From contig JAWOJF010000038.1 of assembly GCA_046481785.1 (NCBI GenBank), forward strand, positions 1-22,664: a DNA stretch of 22,664 nt, in the 5' to 3' direction. This DNA is from JAWOJF01 sp046481785 (GTDB lineage: Bacteria; Bacteroidota; Ignavibacteria; Ignavibacteriales; Ignavibacteriaceae). The position numbers were made by a program, and so were the translations under genes. Position 1 is the first letter of the stretch; every line of letters begins with the position of its first letter. Shown here piece after piece: positions 7,846 through 18,100 of this stretch. The notes beneath the pieces were generated by a model that saw nothing but the letters and a program-made list of their open reading frames with translations, searched no databases and had not been told where the DNA came from.

Positions 7846-8685
7846 TCAGGAAACTAAAGTTAAAATATTAAATATTGTATCTTTTAAATCTTTTCTTGAA
7901 ACAATTGCATCAATAAAACCATGTTCAAGAAGAAATTCCGATTTCTGGAACCCGGCCGGAAGATCTTTTCCAATAGTTTGTTTAATAACCCTTGGCCCGG
8001 CAAAGCCGATTAGTGCCTGAGGTTCGGCAATATGAAAATCACCAAGCATAGCATAGCTGGCTGTTGTGCCCCCTGTGGTAGGATCGCTTAAAACAGAAAT
8101 GTAAGGGAGTTTAGCATCTGCAAGTCTTGCAAGGCGTGCACTGGTTTTAGCCATTTGCATTAGTGAAAAGGCACCTTCCATCATTCTTGCACCGCCGCTT
8201 GCCGAAATAATTATTAATGGTATTTTACTTTTAAAAGCTTTATCTGTTAGACGGGCAATTTTTTCGCCAACCACCGACCCCATGCTGCCGCCGATAAATT
8301 TAAAATCCATACATCCCAGGGCAACTTCCATATCATTAATTTTACCAGTTCCGGTTCTAACAGCATCTGTCAGTCCGGTTTTCTTTATTGTTTCAGGTAT
8401 TCTATCCGAATATTTTTTGGTATCTTCAAAACCCAATGGATCGGCAGAGCGCATCTTTTTATCAAGTTCTTTGAAGGTCCCCTTATCAAGTATTATATCA
8501 ATATATTCTGTACTCCCTATCCTGAAATGATGATTACATTTAAGACAGGTCCACAAATTTGTTTCAAGCTGTTTTTTATGAATTATTTCACCGCACCCCG
8601 GGCACTTTTCCCACAGGCCGTCCGGAAGTTCTTTTTTTTGTGTATCGGGAGAAATATTTTCTTTTGACCTTTTAAACCAGGGCAT
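7846..8685 (-). CDS. accD: Acetyl-CoA carboxylase carboxyltransferase subunit beta
   Basis: The product has 279 residues, the usual length. An N-terminal zinc ribbon is formed by Cys28 and Cys31 (CPGCGE) and Cys47 and Cys50 (CLKCNHH). The crotonase-fold carboxyltransferase domain follows, with SASGGARMMEG (oxyanion-hole region), DPTTGGTTASYAMLGD and AEPQALIGFAGPRVI. With AccA it transfers the carboxyl group from carboxybiotin on AccB to acetyl-CoA, giving malonyl-CoA for fatty acid synthesis in the cytosol. The accA gene is not in the window. It sits 5 bp after the DUF1573 gene and 7 bp before the presumed panC start, firmly inside a minus-strand operon. No strong Shine-Dalgarno sequence is visible, so translation may depend on coupling to the upstream gene. 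Confidence 0.97.
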   Translation of the reverse strand: MPWFKRSKENISPDTQKKELPDGLWEKCPGCGEIIHKKQLETNLWTCLKCNHHFRIGSTEYIDIILDKGTFKELDKKMRSADPLGFEDTKKYSDRIPETIKKTGLTDAVRTGTGKINDMEVALGCMDFKFIGGSMGSVVGEKIARLTDKAFKSKIPLIIISASGGARMMEGAFSLMQMAKTSARLARLADAKLPYISVLSDPTTGGTTASYAMLGDFHIAEPQALIGFAGPRVIKQTIGKDLPAGFQKSEFLLEHGFIDAIVSRKDLKDTIFNILTLVS

Positions 8686-8690
8686 TAAAT

Positions 8691-9401
8691 TTAGCTTTCT
8701 TTTATAATTTCGGCAGTAATGGTTAGGATTTTATTTGGTTCATCGGGATCGTTTGAACTAATTGTAATATTCCTTGTCATTTTCCCTGATCTGTCTTTTG
8801 TGTCAAGTTCAACCCTAATTGTACCCTCTTTACCCGGTTCAATTTTTTTACTGCTGATAAGAGCAGCAGTACAGCCGCATGATGTCTTTACATCTTTAAT
8901 TTCCAATGTAGATTTACCATTGTTTTTAAACTTGAATGTATACTCCGGAATTTCTCCCTGTTTAACTTTGCCAAAATCATGAGAGGTTTCCTTAAAAGAA
9001 ATATCCGGTGTTTTAGATGTATTGCCTGACCCTTTAACAACATTACCGCTAAAGGATAATTTTACTGTAGGGCTGGCTGGATCATTAGTTTCAATATAAA
9101 CAGTTTTTGCCTGTTTACCGCTTCTTCCTTCGGAATTAAATGAAACTTGAACCTCTGTTGATTCTCCCGGTTTTAATTCATTTTTTGATGGCTGGGCAGC
9201 AGTACATCCGCATGAAGCTCTGACATTTTTTATTGTTAGAACATCGTTCCCGTCATTCTTTATAATAAAGTCGTGTGTAACAACCTCTCCCTGCTGTATA
9301 TCTCCAAAATCATATTGCTTTGGTTCTATAACAGCTCTAGGTTCAAACTGAGCAAAAGCAAAGCCTGCAAAAACTATAACCAGGTAAAAAACCTTATACA
9401 T
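8691..9401 (-). CDS. Exported protein with two DUF1573 domains
   Basis: The product has 236 residues. Residues 1-17 (MYKVFYLVIVFAGFAFAQ) form a Sec signal peptide with a probable cut after Ala17. Two homologous Ig-like domains follow, about 23-120 and 133-233. Each has the pattern YDFG/HDFG (G-x-[IV]-x-x-G), a central ASCGCTAA or TSCGCTAA loop with paired cysteines, and ETNDP or SSNDP near its end. The DUF1573 (ASH/HYDIN-like) fold is common in Bacteroidota exported proteins; no enzymatic role is known and I do not assign one. The paired Cys in both copies could form a disulfide or bind a metal. The gene overlaps the tsaB end by 8 bp, and its Shine-Dalgarno sequence lies within the last tsaB codons. 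It has no T9SS C-terminal domain. Confidence 0.85.
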   Translation of the reverse strand: MYKVFYLVIVFAGFAFAQFEPRAVIEPKQYDFGDIQQGEVVTHDFIIKNDGNDVLTIKNVRASCGCTAAQPSKNELKPGESTEVQVSFNSEGRSGKQAKTVYIETNDPASPTVKLSFSGNVVKGSGNTSKTPDISFKETSHDFGKVKQGEIPEYTFKFKNNGKSTLEIKDVKTSCGCTAALISSKKIEPGKEGTIRVELDTKDRSGKMTRNITISSNDPDEPNKILTITAEIIKES

Positions 9402-10041
9402 TTTTTCTCTCCTTTATAGTAAAATTTTTCAAATAATCCGGTTCAAGGTAATCATAATCAAATGTTAACTTTTCTTTAATCAGCATGCTGTATTTCGCTA
9501 TATAAACCGGAGCAGGTACTGATATTTTACTGCCTGCTGCAGCATTCCCAAAAGTTATACTGCCTTCAATCTTTTTATTCAGATTTACTTTGTCTATAAT
9601 CTGCAGTTCTTCTGCAAATATAAAATTATTAGACTTAATTTGAAACTTAGCATAATATATCTCATCTGAATTTATTTTGTTGGCAATGGCAAAAACCGCA
9701 TTTTCAGGCAAATATGACGATATTTGTAGTGCAAGTGCCTCGAAGGTGGGCACAGGAATAATGGGTAATGAAGCTCCGAATGCCAAACCTTTTGCGGCGG
9801 ACATTCCTATTCTTAATCCGGTAAATGAGCCGGGACCCGATGAAACAGCAACAGCAGATAATTCATTTAATTTTGTTCCGGCTGAATTTAAAACATTATC
9901 CACAACTTCAAAGATTTTTTCTGCATGAATATTTTTCTGTTGAATATTAACTTCATAAAATTTCTCATCGGAAAAATAAACAGCGGCACCGCACAAACTG
10001 CCGGATGTTTCAATTGCAAGAACCGGTTTCAGATTATTCAT
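9394..10041 (-). CDS. tsaB: tRNA t6A biosynthesis protein TsaB
   Basis: The product has 215 residues of the ASKHA fold. TsaB is the non-catalytic scaffold that pairs with TsaD and TsaE to place threonylcarbamoyl on A37 of ANN-decoding tRNAs. Landmarks are PVLAIETSGSLCGAAV at the N-terminus and the family signature SSGPGSFTGLRIGMSAAKG near residues 64-82, followed by PVPTFEALA. A TTG at 10056 would add five residues, but the ATG at 10041 gives an 8-bp overlap with the tsaE stop, a typical coupled junction, so I prefer it. No strong Shine-Dalgarno sequence is present. tsaD is not in the window. TsaE and TsaB are adjacent here, as in many genomes. Confidence 0.93.
   Translation of the reverse strand: MNNLKPVLAIETSGSLCGAAVYFSDEKFYEVNIQQKNIHAEKIFEVVDNVLNSAGTKLNELSAVAVSSGPGSFTGLRIGMSAAKGLAFGASLPIIPVPTFEALALQISSYLPENAVFAIANKINSDEIYYAKFQIKSNNFIFAEELQIIDKVNLNKKIEGSITFGNAAAGSKISVPAPVYIAKYSMLIKEKLTFDYDYLEPDYLKNFTIKERKNV
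9409..9415 (-). promoter_or_regulatory. Shine-Dalgarno of the DUF1573 gene inside the tsaB 3' end
   Basis: AAAGGAG on the minus strand lies seven bases before the ATG at 9401. It is encoded by the Lys-Glu codons near the TsaB C-terminus. Ribosomes finishing tsaB could therefore re-initiate on the next gene. Confidence 0.75.
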
Positions 10042-10462
10042 ATCTTTTAATTTCAAACTTACGTGAGAAATCCTGATTTAGAGTAATATTTATCTCAATC
10101 CGTTTACGAGGTATTATTTCCTTAAATAGTTCTCCCCACTCTATAAAAATAACAGCATCTTCATCATTAATATAGTCATTAAAGCCAATGTCAAAAAGCT
10201 CTCTTATTTTATTTATCCTGTAAAAATCAAAATGATATATTTTAAATTTTCCATTATACTCATTCACAATAGCAAAAGTTGGACTGCTGACATTATTCAC
10301 TCCATATTTCTCAAGTGATTTTTTTATAAAAAAGGTTTTACCGGAACCAAGATTTCCGTTTAAAACAATAATATCACCGGGAGAAACTCCTATTATAAAA
10401 TCTTCAGCAAGCAGCGCAGTTTCCTCTTCAGAATTTACAATTTTGCTAAACGGGTAATCCAC
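10034..10462 (-). CDS. tsaE: tRNA t6A biosynthesis ATPase TsaE
   Basis: The product has 142 residues, the normal size. A P-loop ATPase with Walker A GNLGSGKT (residues 36-43), SSPTFAIVNEY (switch region) and HFDFYRI, and the conserved IEWGE carrying the Walker B-type acidic residues. TsaE hydrolyses ATP to reset the TsaBDE complex during t6A formation on tRNA. The start is a GTG at 10462 placed immediately after the porX stop (TAA then GTG, no gap), which strongly suggests translational coupling to porX. It overlaps tsaB by 8 bp. Confidence 0.95.
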   Translation of the reverse strand: MDYPFSKIVNSEEETALLAEDFIIGVSPGDIIVLNGNLGSGKTFFIKKSLEKYGVNNVSSPTFAIVNEYNGKFKIYHFDFYRINKIRELFDIGFNDYINDEDAVIFIEWGELFKEIIPRKRIEINITLNQDFSRKFEIKRYE

Positions 10463-12034
10463 TTACCTGGGTTCCATAGTTATTACAGGTAAAATCATTT
10501 CTTCCATTGAAATACCGCCATGCTGAAACGTATCTTTATAATAGGTTAAATATTTATGATAATCAGTAGGATAAACAAAATAATAATCTTCTTTTGCAAT
10601 TATATAATTAATAGTAACACCGCGTTTCGGCAGTTTATAATCAAGTGGATTTTTAATATAAATAGCATGTTTATCATCTACTTTTAAATTACGCCCATGT
10701 TTAAATCTTAGATTAGTAGAAGCTTCCCTGTCACCCAGCACTTTTGCACCTCTCATAGAGCGTATGCTTCCGTGGTCTGTTGTAACAACAATTTTTACAT
10801 TTTTCATCTTTGCCAGCGACTTAAAGGTTGCAAGCAAAGAAGAGTGATTAAACCAACTGTTTGTAAGTGATCTGTAAGCAGCTTCATCGGGTGCAATTTC
10901 TTTCAGAATGTCTGAGTCCGACCTGCCATGGGCAATCATATCCAGAAAATTTACAACAACTGCCGTTAATTGTGTATTCTGATAAGACAATATATTTTGT
11001 TCAAAATTTCTGCCAACATCGGGATCAATTATTTTAATATATTTTAATTCATTTCTAAGCTTAATTTTTTTCCTGTCAAGGAACAGTTGAAGAAGTTCTT
11101 TCTCATATCTGTTCATACTTCTTTCATCATCATCATTACCAGCCTGCCAGAGGTCAGGGTAATGTTTTTCAATATCAGAAGGATATAGCCCTGCAAAAAG
11201 AGCATTACGGGCATAAGGTGTTGCCGTTGGGAGAATGCCGTAATAGTATTCTTTTTCAATTTTAAAATAATCGAGGAGATGTTTTTCCATTATCAGCCAT
11301 TGATCTAAACGCAGACAGTCAATAACAATAAAAAATACGTTTGCTTTTTCATCTTTTACATAAGGAAGAATATATTTATCAACTATTTCAGTTGTTAAAG
11401 GGGGTGTATCAATATCTCCGGGGGTATCAATCCAGGTGCGGTAATTTTTTTCAACAAACTTAGAAAATTCCTTATTTGCTTCTCTTCTCTGATCATTAAG
11501 GGACTGGCGCAGGTCGATTTCCGGGTGAGTATCAAGTTCTAAATCCCAGTTTACAAGTTTAATATATATATCAATCCATTCCTGGAAATCCATACTATTA
11601 AGCAGAGCCATTGATATCTGGTTAAAATCCTGAAGATAATCTTTTGCTGCATACTGGCCGGAAATTTTTTTCCCCTCCAGAATTTTTTTCAATACAAGAA
11701 GCACCTGGCTTGGATTTACCGGCTTTGTAAGATAGTCACTTATTTTACCACCAATTGCCTCCTCCATTATTGCTTCTTCTTCGGTTTTTGTAACCATAAC
11801 TACCGGTATATTGGGGTCATAGTCTTTAATCAGTCCAAGTGTTTCAAGGCCGCCCATTCCGGCCATCATTTCATCCAGAAAAATAAGATCATATTCGTTT
11901 TCTTTTACCGAATTGACCGCATCTTCACCATTAGTTACAGTGTCTACCTCATACCCCTTTTCAGAAAGGAATATAATATGCGAACGGAGAAGTTCAATTT
12001 CATCATCTACCCACAAAATTTTTTTTGGTTTCAT
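10463..12034 (-). CDS. porX: PorX-type response regulator with PglZ phosphodiesterase domain (T9SS regulator)
   Basis: The product has 523 residues counting from the ATG at 12034; the TTG at 12046 would add four. Receiver domain, residues 1-120: acidic pair Asp10/Asp11 (WVDDE), phospho-acceptor Asp54 (LIFLDEMM), Thr82 and Lys104 (TKPVNP), all intact. A helical linker follows, then from about 230 a PglZ domain of the alkaline phosphatase superfamily: Asp239 (VIDCLR), probable nucleophile Thr272 (TATPYARNA), Asp365/His369 (NFLDMIAHG) and Asp420/His421 (TTDHGS) as metal ligands. In Porphyromonas gingivalis PorX, with sensor PorY, controls T9SS gene expression and secretion, and its PglZ domain cleaves oligonucleotide signals. 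Length and architecture match. No histidine kinase gene is adjacent. It lies directly downstream of sprA and abuts tsaE. Confidence 0.93.
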   Translation of the reverse strand: MKPKKILWVDDEIELLRSHIIFLSEKGYEVDTVTNGEDAVNSVKENEYDLIFLDEMMAGMGGLETLGLIKDYDPNIPVVMVTKTEEEAIMEEAIGGKISDYLTKPVNPSQVLLVLKKILEGKKISGQYAAKDYLQDFNQISMALLNSMDFQEWIDIYIKLVNWDLELDTHPEIDLRQSLNDQRREANKEFSKFVEKNYRTWIDTPGDIDTPPLTTEIVDKYILPYVKDEKANVFFIVIDCLRLDQWLIMEKHLLDYFKIEKEYYYGILPTATPYARNALFAGLYPSDIEKHYPDLWQAGNDDDERSMNRYEKELLQLFLDRKKIKLRNELKYIKIIDPDVGRNFEQNILSYQNTQLTAVVVNFLDMIAHGRSDSDILKEIAPDEAAYRSLTNSWFNHSSLLATFKSLAKMKNVKIVVTTDHGSIRSMRGAKVLGDREASTNLRFKHGRNLKVDDKHAIYIKNPLDYKLPKRGVTINYIIAKEDYYFVYPTDYHKYLTYYKDTFQHGGISMEEMILPVITMEPR

Positions 12035-12066
12035 AATATCTTTCAAATTCCTGTTTTAAATTAAGA

Positions 12067-12097
12067 ACTATAGTCGTCTTTATTAGTGATATATCAA
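12067..12097 (-). promoter_or_regulatory. Candidate porX promoter
   Basis: On the minus strand, TTGATA (12097-12092) and TATAGT (12072-12067) are separated by 19 bp, about 30 bp before the porX ATG. Spacing is longer than ideal and the region is AT-rich, so this is a weak call. It would allow porX-tsaE-tsaB to be made independently of sprA. Confidence 0.25.
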
Positions 12098-12098
12098 C

Positions 12099-12129
12099 AA
12101 ATCATATTTTGTTCCTTCAGGAATGATTT
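12099..12129. repeat. Palindromic element between sprA and porX
   Basis: AAATCAT (12099-12105) pairs with ATGATTT (12123-12129), and inside it TTCC-TTCA-GGAA (12112-12123) forms a second small stem overlapping the outer arm by one base. There is no U-tract, so a role as sprA terminator is uncertain. It shares TTTTGTTCCT with the element at 6214-6230. Confidence 0.5.
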
Positions 12130-12198
12130 TAACCTATTCAGATTCCAGAACCCGGTTTGGATGTAATAATTCATAACAAAAATAATATAATTCCGTAA

Positions 12199-15100
12199 CT
12201 ACTGAATTGAAATATGTACATCCAGGCCAACCTCATTAGTAGTGGTGGGCGGATATTTTGCAGCACCCTCCGGTGTAACCGAAGAATTCCTGTAGAAAAC
12301 AGACAGGGTTACTTTAGAACTTAAGCTATACTTTGCCCTGGGCTCAAGAGTTATACGTGTGGTTCCATCCTGCGGAGTACCATCTTCTACAAACTGTTTC
12401 ATATCAAAGATTATTGATGAATTTTTTGTATTTGTATAGGAGAAACTGAATTCAATGTCATTCTGAAGTGATATGCCGAATAAAGGAACTTCAATACCTG
12501 ACAAAGAATAATTTGCAGTAATTCCAAAATCACGGGAAAATGTTTCAGTTATTCTGCTTGTGGAATTGGAAAGATCATAGATAGTTTTAGTTCCATATTT
12601 AAAGCTGCTGTTAAAGGTACCGCCCCACAATTTATTAAAAGTAAAGCTTAAACCTGCAAGAGGAGCAAAACCATATTCTACCCTTTGCCCCTGTATCTGC
12701 TGGGTTCCATCTGCCGAAGTTTTCCATCCTTCAGTAAATGATGATGTATAAGCATGATCAAAACTTACCTTTTGGGCAAATGAAGAGAATATAAAATATT
12801 TCTCAAGACCATCCCATACAACTCTCCAGTTGGGACGCGGAATGTATTTAGCTACATCAGCAAGGAACGGTAATTTTGCCAGTATAGGAAATTGTTCAAA
12901 ACCTGTTGCAAAAGCATCAGTTAAACTTTGTGTTGGATCCGGTGCATCCGGATTATACAGTTCATGCACTTTTTTAATACCCCCGCTTATAAACAAGAAA
13001 TTAGGGAACGCCAAAAATGAACGTGTTAATGAACCAGTAGCAACCGGTGGACGTACAGTGAACAGTCCGAGAGTATCTGCTGAAGTGATAATATTAATTG
13101 TTTTATTAACTGTCCAGCTAACCTTCCAGTTTAGGTCAATCTTAGCCCCTTCCCAGAGAGGTTTAGAAGTTTTAAAATCCAAATTATTTTTTTGCGAAAA
13201 AACATCGCTAAGATTTCCGCCCGGTGCCCGTAACCCAACATTCTGGCTTAATCCAAACATAAATCCCCGTGAAGGGCCATTATATCCCTGGAATGAACCA
13301 ATACCCCAGAAGTTATTAAAACCGGTGCCTTTACCATATATACCCGACTTTGACAAGCTGTTATCGTTAGAGAAATTAATGGTAATATTTTCATAATCGA
13401 AGAAAATTATTCGGGCGATAGTTTTTAGCATTGATAGTCCCTGTGTAACAGGGGAATCTCCTACAGATATTTCTTCTGCCAGGGAATCATTTTGTACAAG
13501 GGGATCTGGCGTAAGTAAATTAAGAGAATCAGATCCTTCAGCAACACGCCCCCTGTTTCTTGGCGTTCTCTCTCTTGGTTCATTTAAATTCCTGCTGCGG
13601 TTATTACCGCGGAGATTCTGAGTTTTACTATCGTCTTTCTCATCAAAAAGAGGGGCCGCAAGCGCTTTAAGTCTTAATGATAATCCAATAGAAGACCGGC
13701 TGGCAAATCCTGCACTCCTGCCCAGTTCTTCCTGCTTAAGATCATGCTGCCACTGATAATTTACAGAATAACTGGCTGTAATTGTAAAGTATCTGTTTAT
13801 ATCCCATAATGAAGGAAGCTTGGGTGCAGTTCTAAAATCTATACTCTGTGTATACTGATAATCTTTACCAAAAAAAGCGCTCGAAAAAATTTCCTTCCAT
13901 ATCTGACTTTCCGGCCGCTGTATCTGGATAACTTTCCCCTGTTCATCTAATATTTCATCAGTTTCAAGATGTGCAAGTGAAGAACTTATGTTCAGATTAT
14001 AGGTCGTGCTCAGGTTAAGCAGTCCGCCTTCAGTAAAGCGCCATGAAAAATTAAAACCTCTTTGTGTTGTAAAATCTCTTGAGATAACCATCTGGCTTGG
14101 AACATTCCGGCGTTCTCTGGTTACATTAGTATTCCTGTTTCTTCTTGCACTAATATTAAAAGCAAAATTTTGCGGAGTATAATAAAACTTAACACCTTTA
14201 TAATCTGTCAACAGGGCAAATACTGAACCTAAAACGGGTATATCAACGGGGCTTAAAAAGTATTCAGGACTAAGATTAATGCCATATGCTACAGTTGAAT
14301 TCCATACCCATGACTTGTTTACCAGAACAGTGGGTGACTTGCTAAAAGTTTTATTATAGTTGAACCCAAAAGTAAGCGAATTAAAAGAATCTCTTATAAG
14401 CCAGAAATCAGTTGGTATTTTGATCTTTATATTTGAAGCAGACCATGTATCAGAAACATTCATAGTCATCTGATCGGCAGCGGCTGTTATACCGTTGTTC
14501 TCAGCTTCAGCTACAAGAATATCGGTACCGGGCATGTAAAGGGGTTTACCGATATTTTCAGTGTGGGAATAATTAAGCTTTAAATTACTTCCTTCCCATG
14601 TAAACGGCAGTAATTTTAGAATATCAAGTTCTCCTGTAACCCCCCAATTCCTGGATTCCACCCTGGAGCCAAACCTGTCTGATAGCCTATGGAAAAACGG
14701 ATTGGTTTGGCTTACTGTAAAGCTTACCTTTAACAGATCGGCTAAAACCATAGATCCCGACATACTATAAGCCCAGCCGGGAGTATCATCTGCACCAATT
14801 ACACGCAGCTCGTTTATCCATACATCACCCGATAAAACCTCTCCAACACCATCATCCCGCCCGGTTATGTTTCGTATCCCAACAGTTAAAAATTTAACAA
14901 TAGTTAAGCTTGGCTGCCCTTTAAGACCATAAAAGTGCCCCGGTTTACCGGGAACAGTAATTGTGTCAACAGCTTCGGTAGAATCTCTCCTTCCTTTTAT
15001 TGCTGTTAATTCGCTAAAAGGAATGGAGATTTCACCCCATCCGGGTTCAATAGGTTGTCTATATTCATAATAGTTGTTCGAGTCGGCACCAAAACGGAAA

Positions 15101-18100
15101 TAAACTTCAGCTCTTGCCCCGCCGTTGTTATCCGATAACGAACCAACAAAGTTGGGAGAATCAGGGGTCTGGCCATGAACGAATAATTTCATCTGATTAT
15201 AATTAAACACATCAAGAGGGCGCGGAAGAAACTTTACTGCTTCCCGGCTTTGCCCGGGTTCAAGCCCAACAACAACTAAATTCATTGATTGTTCATTCCT
15301 GAGAATATTTTCATCCGGGCGGGTTCTATCTCTTTCCCTGTCAACTCCCGGAGGTATAGAATACTCAGGATTTTCTTCAACGTTAATAACAGAAACTGAA
15401 AGAATAGAGTCATTTGTAATGGCTTTCTGCCACTGGCTGCCGACAAGATTAAACTCTGCAATACGCATATGCATAACTGTATCAAAACCGGTAACAAATA
15501 ATCTTATGTATTCCACACTTGATAAATTCGGGCTCCCTACTTCTTCCGTAACTTCTTTTAGGGGTATCCTGTAAAGATACCAGCCATTGCTGCCTCCGCC
15601 GGCAATAAAAGGATTATTACTTGTGGTATCAAGAGGAATTCTATATCTGAAATAACTGTCAACTCTATCGGTGCTTCCGTTATTATTCATATCCTCCGTA
15701 TCGGGTGTCTGAGCTCCAAGATCAGCAGATCTGGCATTTCCTTCTGTGCCGTTAACATAGCGCCAGGCAAATAAGTTGCCTTCTCTTTCTGCAATTGAAG
15801 GAAGAAAAAAATTATCACCGCTAGGGTCATCTCCCAAACCAGGATATTCCGACTCCGGATACCGAACTCTTTCCTCAGCATCAAATATTCTGTCAAGCCC
15901 GGTATCCTCAGTGTAATTGATATCCATTACACCATTAAAGGGTTCACGATCCTCAGTATTATAGTCACCCGGAATAATATCTTCACTTATCCTCCCCAGA
16001 TCAACATAAAAACTGGCTTCTGCAATATTGGTAGACGGTGTCAGATCGGGCTTCATCCATATTTCAATAAATTCAACATTCTCTTCAATCAGGTTATTTG
16101 CTGATGAAGATAAAGTTTTCATCATACCGCCCCAGTTTGCTCTGCGGTTATCAAGAGTAGGCCTGTAATTATATTGTCCTCTTAAGTAGGGTTCAAAAAC
16201 AAAATCCATAATAGTAACATCCTGGTCTTCCCGGCTTACAGACCTTAGAGGCCAAATTTCTTTTACGCGAACTCTGGATGGATTTTCGGTAAACCAGAAT
16301 GCTCTTCCTTTGTAACCCATCTTTTCATTAGGTGTTAAATCAGTCAGAACTGGCAAGGTACCTGAAGGTGCACTCATATCTCTCCATGAAAGATAAGAAA
16401 CCCCGATCGGTATTGTTCTTTTTGTTCCTTCAAAATCATCAATGTAAGCTATACTTTCACCATTATCCGAAACAATTGTGCTCTTTTTTGTATTCGGATC
16501 AGGGTCAATATAAGCGTATTCACCTGCAAGACTGATAGTGGACATTGTTCTTGTAGAAAACAAATTATCAAGGCCTTTGGTAATAAACGGAAGATCATGA
16601 CTTGTGGCAAAGTCAACACCCATAATTGTATTGCTTAAAGGTTCTTCACCAATTCTTACTTTATCGCTAAGGGTTTGCTGATTTAAATTAAGTATTGAAA
16701 ATCCCAGTTTGGTTTTATTGGTAAAATCAAAAACTCCTCGTGCACCAAGAAGGGTTTTTGAAGCGAGCTGAAAGAGATCATTTTGTTCGTATGTTATTTT
16801 CAGATCTGCTCCCGGAACCAGCGCAGCATCATTTCTTATAGTTAACTGACCAAGGTTATAGTCAACCACATAATCAATACCGGGAGTTAATGCACCGCCG
16901 TTTAATGTTACTCTAACTGAATTTTCAACAATATTAAAACCAAGCTGATAAACGGAGCTTGACTGCCCGGAAAATTTACCGGTTAACAGCCATTTATCTT
17001 TAGCTTTGTCATATCTCGCTATTCCCGGAAGGGTATCATATATAGCGTAATACGCACGGGATGTATCTGCAAACGGCAGATTTCTGCCAAAAGGTTCTAA
17101 TGTGGGAAAAATTATTTCACCAGTTTCAGGTATTATATTGGTTTGAGGGCTGTAATCAAAAATATTATCCGGATTTGGAGTTGAAGCCGCATCATATATA
17201 TCAAGTCCGAATGCATTTAATAATCTCACAATACCGTTTGGAGTAGAAATATCTGTTTCAGGTTCTCCTCCTTCAACCTCATACTTAATTTTAAACTCAA
17301 ACCCTTCCGCATTAATATTTCTACCCCCAACGGGATAAATATTTTTTAACTGTAACTGCCATGCAATTTCATGAGTTGAGTTAAGGTTTCTTGGCTTTAC
17401 TAATTTAAGAACAAGTTTTTGAGTATCCGAAACAGCAGTTTTTATAAATTCTCCGTATACCTCACCATTATCCCTTTGAAAAGCTATTGCTATAACATCA
17501 TTATCCTGTACCTGAGTTTTAAAAGTTATAAAGCCAACTTCCCTGTTTAAGATATAATCGTTGTACTCTTCTAATTTAATAAACCTTCCTGTTTCAACCT
17601 GGCCGGTTACACCTTCAATATTACCTCTTAAATTATCATACCTGCCGCCATCTGCAACCGGCAGAAGTTCAATATAAGCATTTGCCTCCCGCTCCCTTTG
17701 CGGATCTCTGCCGGATGTTTGTATTGATTTCCAGACCTCAATTTCAGCAACCCGGAGCTCAGGAACTGCTTCGAATGAAGATTTTGAGGGAGACCTGGAA
17801 TAATATCTGCTGAATAAATCATTTGCTATAGGAACTGCATCAACAAAGTAATGGTTTGTAGAGTAATCATAAGCTCTTATAGAAAATTCCTGCGAGGTAG
17901 AACCGCTGTTTACCGAGACTTCTTTTACCTCACCTTTTTTCTGACTTGCAATAGTGGTTAAGCTTAAAGGTCCCATTTTAAACAGGGCTTTTATACCAAA
18001 CAGAGCCTCGCCGCCGCCAACAAGAGGTGATGTTTGAAGTGATACGTTACCAGCTTCAATGCTCTGGATAATTTCATCTTCGTACCCGGTATATTTAATT

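Noticed and set aside
12830..13396. Plus-strand 188-residue ORF inside sprA
   Set aside because: Antisense to clearly conserved SprA coding sequence, with no recognisable motifs or ribosome binding site.
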